Part shown: in pieces, positions 1-8,757 of the stretch
How positions within the stretch are numbered: the stretch's first letter is position 1
Layout: the number at the start of each line of letters is the position of its first letter
Source: Sagittula sp. P11
GTDB lineage: Bacteria > Pseudomonadota > Alphaproteobacteria > Rhodobacterales > Rhodobacteraceae
Direction: 5' to 3'
NCBI RefSeq assembly: GCF_002814095.1
Contig: NZ_CP021913.1
Location: 682,001 to 746,000, forward strand
DNA length: 64,000 bases
Notes under the pieces: generated by a model
The model's database searches: none
The model's input: only the letters and a program-made list of their open reading frames with translations
Told to the model about the DNA's origin: nothing
Position numbers and translations under genes: made by a program

Positions 1-96
1 ATCCTCCTGCGCCTGGGCGGGGAAGGCCAGCAGCGCGGTGGTGGTCACGGCAAGTAGCGAAGTCAATGCACGTGGCATTCTTGCGGTCTCCTGCAT
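1..96 (-). CDS. N-terminal fragment of a secreted protein
   Basis: The frame opens with ATG at 96 (a second in-frame ATG is at 78) and runs off the left edge, so only about 32 residues are visible. From the second Met they read as a signal peptide: basic start (MPRALTSLL), hydrophobic core, and a likely signal peptidase I site after AQA. The product should be exported to the periplasm or beyond. Nothing of the mature protein is present, so its function cannot be named. It lies downstream of the heme receptor on the same strand, with a hairpin between them. Confidence 0.6.
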   Translation of the reverse strand, partial: MQETARMPRALTSLLAVTTTALLAFPAQAQED

Positions 97-252
97 GAGG
101 ACGGGTATATAGCTGGCACCGTGATGAGGGGCGTTCCCACCGGGCTGGCTGAACATGAAAGCCCGAGGCGGGCTGCGCTTCTGGTCACGCCTTAACCCGA
201 TGAGATAGCTTGGTTAAGTGGACCGGAGGGGATGCCCCCGGTCCTGCGGGCC
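97..252. other. Intergenic region between secreted protein and heme receptor
   Basis: No gene is supported. It holds two inverted repeats: AGCCCG/CGGGCT at 160-174 and the larger hairpin at 220-244. Any promoter for the partial left gene must lie here, but no clear consensus was seen. Confidence 0.5.
220..244 (-). terminator. Hairpin downstream of the heme receptor
   Basis: GGACCGG at 220-226 and CCGGTCC at 238-244 form a perfect 7-bp stem. It extends by three more G-C pairs across one bulged A to a short loop, and starts 8 bases after the receptor stop codon on the minus strand. There is no T-run, so Rho-independent termination is plausible but not certain. Confidence 0.45.
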
Positions 253-2310
253 TCAGAAGGACTTGGTGAGCGCCACCTTGAAGGTACGCCCCGGCGCCTT
301 GCGCGTGGCCGAGGACAGATGCCCGACGTAGTCGAGGTCCAGAGCATTTTCGATGCCGAACCGCACTTCCGACCCTTCCAGCCATTTCACATCGGCGGGC
401 CGCCATGTGGCGCGCAGGTTGTGGACCGTGGCGTCCGACAGGTCGGCGCCGGCGGAATCACGGCGGTCAGTCGCATGAACGACTTCCCAGCTCAGGTCGA
501 GACGGTCGTCCCACTTCCGGCCGATGGCCAGTTGCACACGGTCCGACGCGCTGTTGCGCCATACGGCGCTGGTGCCATCGGGGTCGAACTCTGTGCCTTC
601 GCCGACGTGCCCGGCGAGGTCGAAGTAAAGACCCGAAGCCATGCCATAGGAGGCTTCCAGCTCGACCCCCTTGGTTTCCACCCGGTCGAGGTCCGTCGAG
701 GTGTCGCCCGATGCGGTGTACGTGGTGATGTCCCAAAGCTCCGTCTTGTAGAGATTGCCGCGCAGGGTCAGGTTGTCGCCCCGCGCAAAGACATCCATCC
801 CGGTGTAGGCCGCGCCCAATTCGAAGGTCTTGGATTTCTCCGTCATGTCGAGCCGGCGCTGGGACGTCGCGGAGGCGCCCAGATCGTCGATCAGCGGCAG
901 ACCCTCGGTATAGGCCGCCGAGCCGAAGATCGAGAAACCGTTACCGAAGTCATATCCCAGCGCCAGCCCGCCCATGAGCGCATCTTTTTCATAGTTCTGC
1001 GGCACTCCGACCAGCGTCTCGGAGCTTTCGAGCCGCGAGGATTCGTACCGCAGCGCGGGCGTGACGGTGACCTGACCGATGGTCATCTCGTCCACGACGA
1101 AAGCCGCCAGCCGCCGATCCGTGCCGCCCGGCGCCGATGAGGCGTTCAGCCGCTCCTTGCGGATGGCCTCGACCCCGGCCAGCATGTCGTGCTGCACCAT
1201 ACCTGTGGCGAAGAGCGCGCGGTTGGAGATCGTCAGCTTCTTGGTCTGGTAACGGTTGTCGGCACAGACCACCCCGGTGAAGGAACTGGCGCAGAAGTCC
1301 TCCGCCGACCCGAACTGGTATTCCGAACTGCCGTCGATATAGGTCGTGTCGATCTGCTGGTCGGCATAGGAAAGCGTGGCGGTCAGATCGATCAGGTCAT
1401 TCGCGGGATTGTAACGGTACTCCAGCGTGCTTTGCTCCGTATCCGTCAACCGGTCCACGCTTCCGAAAGAAGCGGCGGAGGTCTGGAACTGGTCGTAGGG
1501 CACGTTCTTGTCATCGGCCACGGTGCGGGAATGGCTGAAGGTCAGCGAATGAGAGTCGTGCGCGCCGAAGGTGAACTTCGCCTTGGCGAGGTAGGAAGGC
1601 GTGCGGAAGGCGCTGTTGCCGATGGTTTTCCCGTCTCCGGCGGTCAGGTCATCCTGGTCGCGCAGCGTATAGTTGAGGAGGAACTCTGCGCCCTCAGCCG
1701 GCATCCACGCGAGATTGGTCGAGGTGGCAAAACCATCGCCGTTCGAACTGTATTCCAGCGTTTGCGAGCCGCCGAACCCCGGCACACCGCCGGTGAAATC
1801 CGAAGCATCCTTGGTTTCCAGCTTCACCACGCCGCCAACGATACCTGATCCGTAGGCAAAACTGCCGATGGTCCCACGCAGCACCTCCGCCTGACGATAG
1901 AGGAGCGGATCGGTGAACAGCTGCGTGCCGATGCGGTAGATCTCTTCGGAACCGACCGTGGCGCCGTCGATCATGACGGCGATCTTCTGGTCGCTGCCGT
2001 AGGTCGTATTGGCGCCAAAGCCACGGATGTTGATCCCCGAGCCCTGAGGCGTGGTGCCGTTCACCAGCGTGACACCGGGCACCGAATCGATAAGTTGCGC
2101 CACGGTGCTGGCTTGCCGGTCCTGGATTTCCTCTTCGTCAACGACCGTTCGCGACAGCGCTGTGCCAAAGCTGAGGTCACGCTTGCCGCTGGTGAGAACC
2201 AGCGTTCCGAGAAAGCCGGGGTCGCTGTCCTGCGCCATGGCCGGCATGGCCAGTGAGAGGCAGACAAGCGCGGTCGTGCCGCGCATCAGGGAGGTGAGCA
2301 TTCGCGCCAT
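253..2310 (-). CDS. hmuR: TonB-dependent heme/hemoglobin receptor (HmuR-like)
   Basis: Outer-membrane beta-barrel of 685 residues that would import heme with energy from TonB-ExbBD. The first 27 residues are a signal peptide ending AMA-QD. A plug domain follows at about 45-155 (a DSVPGVTLVNG segment and INIRGFG), then barrel strands to a C-terminal phenylalanine (ALTKSF), the usual outer-membrane insertion signal. Length fits the TonB-dependent heme/hemoglobin receptor family. It is divergent from hmuS and shares its 190-bp intergenic region, as in many hmu loci, which supports heme as substrate over siderophores. The exact ligand (free heme or hemoprotein) cannot be told. The next in-frame Met is codon 4 and would also preserve the signal peptide. 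Confidence 0.88.
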   Translation of the reverse strand: MARMLTSLMRGTTALVCLSLAMPAMAQDSDPGFLGTLVLTSGKRDLSFGTALSRTVVDEEEIQDRQASTVAQLIDSVPGVTLVNGTTPQGSGINIRGFGANTTYGSDQKIAVMIDGATVGSEEIYRIGTQLFTDPLLYRQAEVLRGTIGSFAYGSGIVGGVVKLETKDASDFTGGVPGFGGSQTLEYSSNGDGFATSTNLAWMPAEGAEFLLNYTLRDQDDLTAGDGKTIGNSAFRTPSYLAKAKFTFGAHDSHSLTFSHSRTVADDKNVPYDQFQTSAASFGSVDRLTDTEQSTLEYRYNPANDLIDLTATLSYADQQIDTTYIDGSSEYQFGSAEDFCASSFTGVVCADNRYQTKKLTISNRALFATGMVQHDMLAGVEAIRKERLNASSAPGGTDRRLAAFVVDEMTIGQVTVTPALRYESSRLESSETLVGVPQNYEKDALMGGLALGYDFGNGFSIFGSAAYTEGLPLIDDLGASATSQRRLDMTEKSKTFELGAAYTGMDVFARGDNLTLRGNLYKTELWDITTYTASGDTSTDLDRVETKGVELEASYGMASGLYFDLAGHVGEGTEFDPDGTSAVWRNSASDRVQLAIGRKWDDRLDLSWEVVHATDRRDSAGADLSDATVHNLRATWRPADVKWLEGSEVRFGIENALDLDYVGHLSSATRKAPGRTFKVALTKSF

Positions 2311-2373
2311 CCTTCGTGAGTTTTAGGCCATGGCTTGCGAAGGCTTGCGGGGCGGTTGTGATTATTTTGCGAT

Positions 2374-2392
2374 ACCCATTATCGCGATGGGT
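2374..2392. promoter_or_regulatory. Inverted repeat between hmuR and hmuS, possible operator
   Basis: ACCCAT at 2374-2379 and ATGGGT at 2387-2392 are perfect 6-bp arms around a 7-bp spacer. They lie 64 bp upstream of the receptor start and 109 bp upstream of hmuS, where an iron or heme regulator of both directions would bind. It does not match a regulator consensus I can name with confidence, so the role is inferred from position and symmetry. Confidence 0.35.
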
Positions 2393-2500
2393 TGCAGCGT
2401 TAACCTTATCGCACTAAAACAGTCAAGTAATTTGAGACAGCCACGCACCGCTTCCCTCCGCGCGCAGCCATCGGACCACTTGAACCCTCCGAGGATGCCC

Positions 2501-3559
2501 ATGACGCAGCAAGCCCTGTCTGACCCTTCCGCCATTCGTGCCTTTCTGGCTGACAATCCCAAGCTGCGCGCCCGCGATGCCGCAGATGCCATGGGGATTT
2601 CCGAGGCGCAGCTCGTCGCCGCCAGCATCGGTCAGGGCACAGCGCGGATCGCAGCCCATCCCGACCTGATCGTTCCCGCCGCCGAACGGCTGGGAGAGGT
2701 CATGGCATTGACCCGTGTCAGCGCCTGCGTGCATGAAAAGGTCGGCACCTACGGGAATTACCATCCGGGCGAACACGCCGCGATGACCCTAACGGAGGAG
2801 ATCGACCTGCGAATCTTCCCGTCGCACTGGGTCCATGCCTACGCCGTCGAAACGCAGGCAGACGCAGGGCAGCCCCCCCGCCGCTCGTTGCAGATCTTCG
2901 ATGCGGCGGGCGACGCGGTTCACAAGATTCACCTTCGCGCCGGATCAAACCATGACCTGTGGGAAGGGATCGTGGCGGAGCTTGCGCTGGACGATCAGTC
3001 CGAAGGTCAGGAGGTCGCACCTCGCACGCCGACCGAGGCTGCGAAGGCCCGCCCCGACAAGGTCGACATGCTGCGCGCGGAATGGGCGAAGCTGACCGAT
3101 ACCCACCAGTTCCTGCGTCTGTGCTCCAGGCTCAAGATGAACCGTCTGGGCGCTTACCGCATCGCGGGCGCGCCTTTCGTGCGGGCGCTGGAGCCTTCCG
3201 CGGCCAATGCCATGCTGGAGGCGGTACAGGCGGCAGGTATCGAGGTGATGATCTTTGTCGGCAATCGCGGCTGCATACAGATCCACTCCGGCAAGATCGG
3301 CACCCTCAAGCCCATGGGGCCATGGCAGAATGTCATGGACCCGGGCTTCAACCTGCACTTGCGGCTCGACAAGGTGGCGGAGGTCTGGGCCGTCGAAAAG
3401 CCGACCCAGCGCGGCCCGGCGGTCTCGGTCGAAGCATTCGACGCCGAGGGCGGGATCATTTTCCAGGTCTTCGGCCTCGGCAAGGAAGGCCGCGATTCAC
3501 GCGCGGACTGGGCGCGGATCGTGGAGGCGCTTCCCGCCGCTGAAAGCGTGGCTGCGTGA
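2501..3559 (+). CDS. hmuS: Hemin transport/degradation protein HmuS
   Basis: Cytoplasmic heme-binding protein of 352 residues, the usual HmuS/HemS length, with two tandem HmuS/ChuX repeats (about 20-160 and 195-340). Family members take heme from the HmuTUV transporter and release iron or pass heme on. The frame is open from 2330, but ATG at 2501 is preferred because GAGG at 2491-2494 is spaced correctly, and residues after it (IRAFLADNPKLRARDAA) begin the family. It is divergent from the receptor, and hmuT begins about 160 bp downstream after strong inverted repeats. Confidence 0.9.
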   Translation: MTQQALSDPSAIRAFLADNPKLRARDAADAMGISEAQLVAASIGQGTARIAAHPDLIVPAAERLGEVMALTRVSACVHEKVGTYGNYHPGEHAAMTLTEEIDLRIFPSHWVHAYAVETQADAGQPPRRSLQIFDAAGDAVHKIHLRAGSNHDLWEGIVAELALDDQSEGQEVAPRTPTEAAKARPDKVDMLRAEWAKLTDTHQFLRLCSRLKMNRLGAYRIAGAPFVRALEPSAANAMLEAVQAAGIEVMIFVGNRGCIQIHSGKIGTLKPMGPWQNVMDPGFNLHLRLDKVAEVWAVEKPTQRGPAVSVEAFDAEGGIIFQVFGLGKEGRDSRADWARIVEALPAAESVAA

Positions 3560-3611
3560 CGAGGTTTGACGCAACGGCCTGCGCGGCATGGCCACGGCAG
3601 TCGTCGTCGTA

Positions 3612-3681
3612 TTCGTGACCACGAAAAACGGATGCTGCCGTTTCTGGCCGGACAGTTCCAGATGCAGGGAAAACGGCAGCA
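3612..3681. repeat. Strong inverted repeats between hmuS and hmuT
   Basis: Two dyads fill the hmuS-hmuT gap. TTCGTG/CACGAA at 3612-3625 has a 2-bp spacer. TGCTGCCGTTT at 3633-3643 pairs perfectly with AAACGGCAGCA at 3671-3681, with CTGG/CCAG nested inside. In RNA this is a long hairpin ending 36 bases before hmuT. It could attenuate or stabilise the operon transcript, or mark a separate promoter for hmuTUV. Confidence 0.45.
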
Positions 3682-3717
3682 GTAGCATGCCGACGATACA
3701 AAAAAGGGTTCGAAGAG

Positions 3718-4623
3718 ATGTTTTGCAAGGCAGGCAGGTCTGGTGATTTTGCGGCTTATACGGCGCTCATGGTGTCAATGTTTGTGGCTTTGCTCGCGCT
3801 GAACGTTGGCGCGCAACAAAGTTCGGGCGTGCCAAACCCCCATGCCGATGTCGTCTCCATCGGCGGCTCCGTAACGGAAATCGTCGTGGCGCTGGGTCAG
3901 CAGCACCGGCTGAAAGCGCGCGACACCTCCTCCAGCTATCCACCCGACGTCATGGCGCTCCCTGACGTGGGATACATGCGAGCGCTGTCGCCTGAAGGCG
4001 TGCTCTCTGTCGGCCCCTCGCTCATTCTCTCCGAGGAAGGCGCGGGCCCGGTCGAGGCTCTTGACGTGATCCGCGCGGCGGATGTGGCATTCGTCGAGGT
4101 GCCGAACGCGCTCGACGCCGAAGGGATCCTGCACAAGATCGAGGTGATCGGCGCGGCGCTCGACGTGCCTGAAAAAGCCCGTGAACTGAAGGACGAGGTC
4201 GGCCGCGCGCTCGCCGCGGCAATTGGCGACGCCGACCGGCCCGAGGCCGAGAAGAAACGCGTGCTCTTCGTGCTCTCGACCGAGGGCGGCAAGATCAACG
4301 CAAGCGGCACCGGCACGGCGGCGGATGCAATCATCCGCATGGCGGGCGGCGTCAACGCGGTCACGGCGTACGAAGGCTACAAGCAGATCACCGACGAAGC
4401 AGTGGGCCTGGCCGCGCCAGATGTCATCCTGATGATGACGCGCGGCGGCAGCCACGGCGTTGACAACGATGCCCTCTTCGAGATGCCCGCGATCCGCCTG
4501 ACCCCGGCGGCGCAGGCCCGTGCCATCGTGCGCATGGATGGGCTGCTGTTGCTGGGCTTCGGCCCGCGCACGGCAGAGGCGGTGCGCGATCTCAACGCGG
4601 CGCTCTATGGCGACGAGGCCTGA
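3718..4623 (+). CDS. hmuT: Periplasmic heme-binding protein HmuT
   Basis: Substrate-binding protein of the heme ABC transporter, 301 residues. It has a hydrophobic signal segment at about 13-33 (ALMVSMFVALLALNVGA) and then a class III binding fold typical of the BtuF/HmuT family. SIGGSVTEIVVALG opens the mature protein. DVGYMRALSPEGVLS contains the Tyr that coordinates heme in ShuT/HmuT homologues. ATG at 3718 follows a GAAGAG stretch. The stop is 3 bases before the hmuU start, so the genes form one transcription unit. Confidence 0.9.
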   Translation: MFCKAGRSGDFAAYTALMVSMFVALLALNVGAQQSSGVPNPHADVVSIGGSVTEIVVALGQQHRLKARDTSSSYPPDVMALPDVGYMRALSPEGVLSVGPSLILSEEGAGPVEALDVIRAADVAFVEVPNALDAEGILHKIEVIGAALDVPEKARELKDEVGRALAAAIGDADRPEAEKKRVLFVLSTEGGKINASGTGTAADAIIRMAGGVNAVTAYEGYKQITDEAVGLAAPDVILMMTRGGSHGVDNDALFEMPAIRLTPAAQARAIVRMDGLLLLGFGPRTAEAVRDLNAALYGDEA

Positions 4624-4626
4624 GCG

Positions 4627-5694
4627 GTGGCCGCTATTTCCGACAGCTTCACGCCGCCACGAGACAGGCTGGCACGGGCCCGCGCGCTGCACGGGCTGCT
4701 GGCGGCCGCGCTGTTGGTCGCCTGTGCGCTGAGCCTGCAGACCGGAGCGACCGACGTGCGCCTGACTGCCCTGCTGGCCAAGCTGGCGCAGGGCGAGGCG
4801 CTGAGCCGGATGGAGCGCGTCGTCCTGTTCGACATCCGTCTGCCCCGGCTGGCCATGGGGGCGCTCGTGGGGGCGGCGCTGGCCGTTTCCGGCGCGGTGA
4901 TGCAGGGGCTTTTCCGCAACCCGCTGGCCGATCCCGGCATCGTCGGCGTTGGCGCCGGGGCGGGCCTCGGCGCGATCCTCGCTATCGTCCTGGGGGGCCT
5001 GCTGCCCTTGAGCCTCGCGCGGCTGGTCGGGCCGCACCTCGTACCGATCGCCGCCTTCCTTGGCGGCTGGGGTGGGACGCTCCTGCTCTACAAGGTCGCC
5101 ACCCGCCACGGTCGCACCTCGGTAGCGACGATGCTGCTGGCGGGCATCGCGCTTGCCGCACTGGCGGGCGCGCTGTCGGGGGTGATGGTCTATATCGCCG
5201 ACGACAGCCAGCTGCGCGACCTGACCTTCTGGGGGCTGGGGTCGCTCGCCGGCGCAAGCTGGGCCAAGGTGCTGGCCGCCGGGCCGCTGGTCTTGCTGGC
5301 GCTTGCCGCGTCGCTCACCCTTGGGCACGGGTTGAACGGGCTGGCGCTGGGAGAGGCCACAGCCGCCCATATCGGCATCGACGTGCAGCGGATGAAATCC
5401 GTTGCGATCCTGACGGTCGCCGGAGCCACCGGCGCCGCCGTCGCCGTCGCGGGCGGGATCGGCTTTATCGGCATCGTCGTGCCGCATCTGCTGCGCCTCG
5501 CCTCCGGCCCCGATCACCGCACGCTCTTGCCCAATGCGGCGCTGCTGGGCGCGACCATGCTTATTCTCGCCGATGTGATCGCCCGCGTGGTCATCGCCCC
5601 CGCCGAGCTGCCCATCGGCATCGTCACCGCCGTGCTTGGCGCGCCGGTCTTTCTCTGGATCCTGCTGAAGCGTCGCGGACTGGTGGACCTATGA
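4627..5694 (+). CDS. hmuU: Heme ABC transporter permease HmuU
   Basis: Inner-membrane permease of 355 residues in the FecCD/BtuC family, with about ten hydrophobic helices. MGALVGAALAVSGAVMQG and FRNPLADPGIVGVGAGAGLG are the family's conserved segments, and GGIGFIGIVVPHLLR is the coupling region. It forms the heme channel with HmuV. The start is GTG at 4627, three bases after the hmuT stop; the first 30 residues are weakly conserved, so a later start is possible. Its stop overlaps hmuV by 4 bases. Confidence 0.92.
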   Translation: MAAISDSFTPPRDRLARARALHGLLAAALLVACALSLQTGATDVRLTALLAKLAQGEALSRMERVVLFDIRLPRLAMGALVGAALAVSGAVMQGLFRNPLADPGIVGVGAGAGLGAILAIVLGGLLPLSLARLVGPHLVPIAAFLGGWGGTLLLYKVATRHGRTSVATMLLAGIALAALAGALSGVMVYIADDSQLRDLTFWGLGSLAGASWAKVLAAGPLVLLALAASLTLGHGLNGLALGEATAAHIGIDVQRMKSVAILTVAGATGAAVAVAGGIGFIGIVVPHLLRLASGPDHRTLLPNAALLGATMLILADVIARVVIAPAELPIGIVTAVLGAPVFLWILLKRRGLVDL

Positions 5695-6473
5695 GCCTGA
5701 TTGCCGAGGATATCCGCGTGTTCTACGGGCGTCGCGAAGCGTTGCGCGGAGTGTCTTTGCGCGCAGAGCCAGGCGAATTTACCGCCATCGTCGGGCCGAA
5801 TGGCTCGGGCAAGTCGACGCTGCTGGGGGCGCTGACGGCGTCACTGCCATACTCGGGCCGCGTCATGCTGAACGGGCGCGACATCGACGGGTTGAAACCC
5901 TGGGAACTCTCGTCCGAGCGCGCCGTGCTCCCGCAGGCCTCAAGGCTCGCCTTTCCCTTTACCGTGCTCGAAGTCGTGCGGCTGGGTGTGCAGGCGGGCA
6001 CCGCCGGGGATCGACCAGAGGTGCCGATGCAGGCGCTGGCCCGGGTCGGCCTTGACCACTACGCCGAACGGACCTTTCAGGAACTCTCGGGCGGCGAGGC
6101 GCAGCGTGTGATGCTGGCCCGCGTGCTGGCGCAGGTCTGGTCCCCGGTCGAGGACGGTCGGCCGCGCTGGCTCTTGCTGGACGAGCCGGTCTCCAGCCTC
6201 GATATCGCGCATCAGTTGCAAGTCATGGAGATCGCGCGCACTTTCGCCCGCGCGGGCGGGGGTGTGATCGCCGTCATGCATGACCTGAACCTCACCGCGA
6301 TGTTCGCCGACCGTGTCGCCGTTCTGGCAGAGGGTCAGCGTCTGGCCTTTGGCACGCCACGCGAGGTCTTTTGCGATGGCATCCTGTCGCGCGCCTACGG
6401 CTGTGACCTGCGCGTTTCGGCGCCGCCACCGGTCGGAACACCCTATATCCTGCCGCATGCGGCCACTGCCTGA
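5691..6473 (+). CDS. hmuV: Heme ABC transporter ATPase HmuV
   Basis: ATP-binding subunit of 260 residues powering heme import. Walker A GPNGSGKST is at about 35-43, the Q-loop is near PQASRLAF, the signature is LSGGEAQRVMLARVL, Walker B is WLLLDEP, and the H-loop is MHDLN. The ATG overlaps the hmuU stop (ATGA), so translation is probably coupled. The length and the extended loop between signature and Walker B fit HmuV. Confidence 0.93.
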   Translation: MSLIAEDIRVFYGRREALRGVSLRAEPGEFTAIVGPNGSGKSTLLGALTASLPYSGRVMLNGRDIDGLKPWELSSERAVLPQASRLAFPFTVLEVVRLGVQAGTAGDRPEVPMQALARVGLDHYAERTFQELSGGEAQRVMLARVLAQVWSPVEDGRPRWLLLDEPVSSLDIAHQLQVMEIARTFARAGGGVIAVMHDLNLTAMFADRVAVLAEGQRLAFGTPREVFCDGILSRAYGCDLRVSAPPPVGTPYILPHAATA

Positions 6474-6482
6474 AAGAAAGCA

Positions 6483-7247
6483 ATGCCCCTGAACGCCTCC
6501 ATCCCCACTGCCCTGCTGCTCTTTCTCGCGATACCCGCGCTGGCCGATCCCGTGGCCGATATCGTCATTCTGGGCGAGGTCCATGACAATCCGGACGCAC
6601 ATTTGGGCCAGGCCGCCGCCCTGAGCGACCTGCAACCCACCGCTGTCGTCTTCGAGATGCTGACCGCGGAGGAGGCGCGCGTGGCCGACGCCAACCGCGA
6701 CGCTATCGCCGACGCATGGGAGGCCAGCGGCTGGAGCGACTTCGAAATCTATGCGCCGATCTTCGACGGGTTGGGCAACTCGCGCATCGTGGGGGCCGCC
6801 GCCCCGCGCGAGGCGGTGCGCAGGGTCTATTCCGACGGTGCCGCCACGCTCTTCGGGCCGGATGCCGGGCATTTCGGGCTGGACACGGACTTGCCGGAGG
6901 ACCAGCTGGAGGCGAGGAGGCAGCTTCAGTTCGACGCGCATTGCGCGGCTATGCCTTTGGAAATGATGGACGGGATGGTCGCGGTCCAGCGCTATCGCGA
7001 CGCGGTCTTCGCCCGGGCAGCGCTAGAGGCGCTGGAGACCTACGGTCCGCCCGTGGCCGTGATTGCCGGCAATGGCCATGCCCGTACCGACTGGGGAATC
7101 CCTGCGATGATCGCCCGCGCCGCGCCGGACGTGAGCACCTATGCCTTGGGCTTCGTCGAAGCAGACAGCGGCGTGCCCTTCGACGAAATCCGGGTCGTGC
7201 CGCCCGCAGCGCGCGATGACCCCTGCAAAACCTTTAAAACCAACTGA
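6483..7247 (+). CDS. ChaN-like iron-regulated heme-associated protein
   Basis: Protein of 254 residues with a signal peptide (MPLNASIPTALLLFLAIPALA) and the ChaN/DUF399 fold. GEVHDNPDAHLGQ near residue 30 and GNGHARTDWGIP near 197 carry the conserved histidines and aspartates of the family. ChaN of Campylobacter is a heme-binding lipoprotein; here no lipobox cysteine is visible, so a soluble periplasmic form is more likely. It starts 9 bases after hmuV and is followed directly by the monooxygenase gene, so it belongs to the heme operon. Its exact role is not established. Confidence 0.8.
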   Translation: MPLNASIPTALLLFLAIPALADPVADIVILGEVHDNPDAHLGQAAALSDLQPTAVVFEMLTAEEARVADANRDAIADAWEASGWSDFEIYAPIFDGLGNSRIVGAAAPREAVRRVYSDGAATLFGPDAGHFGLDTDLPEDQLEARRQLQFDAHCAAMPLEMMDGMVAVQRYRDAVFARAALEALETYGPPVAVIAGNGHARTDWGIPAMIARAAPDVSTYALGFVEADSGVPFDEIRVVPPAARDDPCKTFKTN

Positions 7248-7257
7248 GGACGCCCCC

Positions 7258-7563
7258 ATGTATCTTGCCATGAACCGTTTTACCGTGCCGCTGGAGAACG
7301 CCGCAGAGTTCGAGGAGCTTTGGCTGAGCCGCGAGAGCCGCTTTCAGGACATGGAGGGTTTCGTGTCCTTTCACATGCTGAAGGGACCCGAGACGGACGG
7401 CCGCGTTCTCTATGCCTCGCACACGGTCTGGCAAACGGAGGCGCATTTCCGCGCCTGGACCACCAGCGAGGAATTCCGCGCCTCCCACGCCCGTGCGGGC
7501 CAGACACGCAAGCTGCACGAAGGTGCGCCGCGCTTCGAAGGGTTCACCGTGACCTGCCACTGA
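7258..7563 (+). CDS. IsdG/HmoA-type heme-degrading monooxygenase, C-terminus altered by IS3
   Basis: Antibiotic-biosynthesis-monooxygenase fold of 101 residues. Asn6, Trp67 and His77 match in identity and spacing the catalytic Asn-Trp-His set of staphylococcal IsdG/IsdI, which opens the heme ring and releases iron. ATG at 7258 is preceded by TGAGGA overlapping the ChaN stop, so it is the last gene of the heme operon. The final codons (ACC TGC CAC TGA) lie in the terminal repeat of the IS3 element that starts at 7550, so the native C-terminus is lost, probably by only a few residues. All three catalytic residues remain and activity may persist. Confidence 0.8.
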   Translation: MYLAMNRFTVPLENAAEFEELWLSRESRFQDMEGFVSFHMLKGPETDGRVLYASHTVWQTEAHFRAWTTSEEFRASHARAGQTRKLHEGAPRFEGFTVTCH

Positions 7564-7567
7564 ACTT

Positions 7568-8497
7568 TCATCCAGCCACGACCGGAGCCCGGTTAGTGTT
7601 TACGCCGGTTGGCGCAGGTTGAGCAATCGCCCGGCGCGCGGAGCTTTCATCTCGCGCAGCGGGGCGGGCGATTGCGGTGGTCAGGGTCCGCGCGTAGGCA
7701 GCCGGGGTCTGGTAATCCAAGGCCGAATGGGGGCGCTCGGTGTTGTAGTCCGTAGCCCAGGCTGCGATCACGATCCGCGCATGGGCCAGATTGCGGAACA
7801 TGGTCTCGTTGAGCAGCTCGTCGCGCATCCGGCCGTTGAAGCTTTCGACGAAACCGTTCTGCATCGGCTTGCCCGGCGCGATGTAGTGCCATTCGACCCG
7901 GTGCTCGGAACACCACCGCAGGATCGCGTTACTGGTCAGCTCCGTCCCATTATCGCTGACAATCATGCCGGGCTTGCCGCGGCGCTCGATCAGGGCCGTC
8001 AGTTCACGCGCGACACGGCGCCCTGAGATCGAGGTGTCCGGGATCGCCGCCAGGCATTCCCGGGTGACGTCGTCGACCACGTTGAGCACGCGGAAGCGCT
8101 GGCCGTTGGCGAACTGGTCATGGACGAAATCCAATGACCAACGGGCGTTCGGTCGCGCCTCGACCAGGATCGGTGCCCGCGTTCCGACCGCCTTGCGCCG
8201 CGCCTTCCGCTTGCGCACCGTCAGCCCTTCTTCGCGGTAGAGCCGATAGATCCGATTGATCCCCGAGGGCTCGCCCTCGCGGCGCAGCAGCACGAACAGG
8301 CGCCGGTAGCCGAACCGCCGACGCTCGTTGGCCAGGTCCCGCAACCGGCCGCGCAGAACCGTGTCCGGCGCGCGCTGAGATCGATAGCGGATCATCGTGC
8401 GATCCGCGCCGACGATGTGGCAGGCCCGCCGTTCCGACAGGCCATGCTCAGCCTGAAGATAGGCGACGACTTCGCGCTTCACCGCGGGCCCTACCAC
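7568..8497 (-). CDS. IS3-family transposase OrfB (DDE integrase core)
   Basis: A 309-residue catalytic part of the transposase. An HTH-like N-terminal part ([19 protein letters not shown]) precedes an rve integrase core with the acidic triad: Asp in SLDFVHD, Asp in VSDNGTE and Glu in FVESFNG. The C-terminus has the [15 protein letters not shown] signature. It overlaps orfA in the -1 frame and is normally expressed as an OrfAB fusion by ribosomal frameshifting. The reading frame is complete, so the element could still be active. Confidence 0.9.
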   Translation of the reverse strand: MVGPAVKREVVAYLQAEHGLSERRACHIVGADRTMIRYRSQRAPDTVLRGRLRDLANERRRFGYRRLFVLLRREGEPSGINRIYRLYREEGLTVRKRKARRKAVGTRAPILVEARPNARWSLDFVHDQFANGQRFRVLNVVDDVTRECLAAIPDTSISGRRVARELTALIERRGKPGMIVSDNGTELTSNAILRWCSEHRVEWHYIAPGKPMQNGFVESFNGRMRDELLNETMFRNLAHARIVIAAWATDYNTERPHSALDYQTPAAYARTLTTAIARPAARDESSARRAIAQPAPTGVNTNRAPVVAG

Positions 8498-8757
8498 TTT
8501 TTTGAAACCAGATCCTTCATCGCCGCCAGATCCAGCATCTGTTCGGCCAGAAGCTTCTTCAACTTGGCGTTCTCATCCTCAAGCGCCTTCAGCCGCTTGG
8601 CCTCTGATACCGTCATGCCACCGAACTTGGCCTTCCAGTTGTAGAAGGTGCCTTCCGACATGCCGTGCTTGCGGCATAGATCGGCGCACTTCGCGCCGGC
8701 CTCATGCTCGGCCAGGATGCCGATGATCTGCTCGTCCGTGAATCTCGTTCGCTTCAT
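8491..8757 (-). CDS. IS3-family transposase OrfA (HTH_Tnp_1)
   Basis: An 88-residue DNA-binding subunit. The helix-turn-helix is in [16 protein letters not shown] to [16 protein letters not shown], followed by a leucine-zipper-like helix ([19 protein letters not shown]). It starts 63 bp inside the right inverted repeat and ends in LVSKKW at the slippery run shared with orfB. Confidence 0.9.
   Translation of the reverse strand: MKRTRFTDEQIIGILAEHEAGAKCADLCRKHGMSEGTFYNWKAKFGGMTVSEAKRLKALEDENAKLKKLLAEQMLDLAAMKDLVSKKW
8497..8503 (-). other. Programmed -1 frameshift site (AAAAAAG) between orfA and orfB
   Basis: Read on the minus strand this is A AAA AAG six bases before the orfA stop, the standard slippery heptamer of IS3 elements. 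A -1 slip joins orfA to orfB into one transposase. Confidence 0.75.

Noticed and set aside
3775-5517. Minus-strand open frame of 580 residues over hmuT and hmuU
   Set aside because: Antisense to two clear heme-transport genes and made of repetitive Gln/Arg/Gly sequence without domain features.
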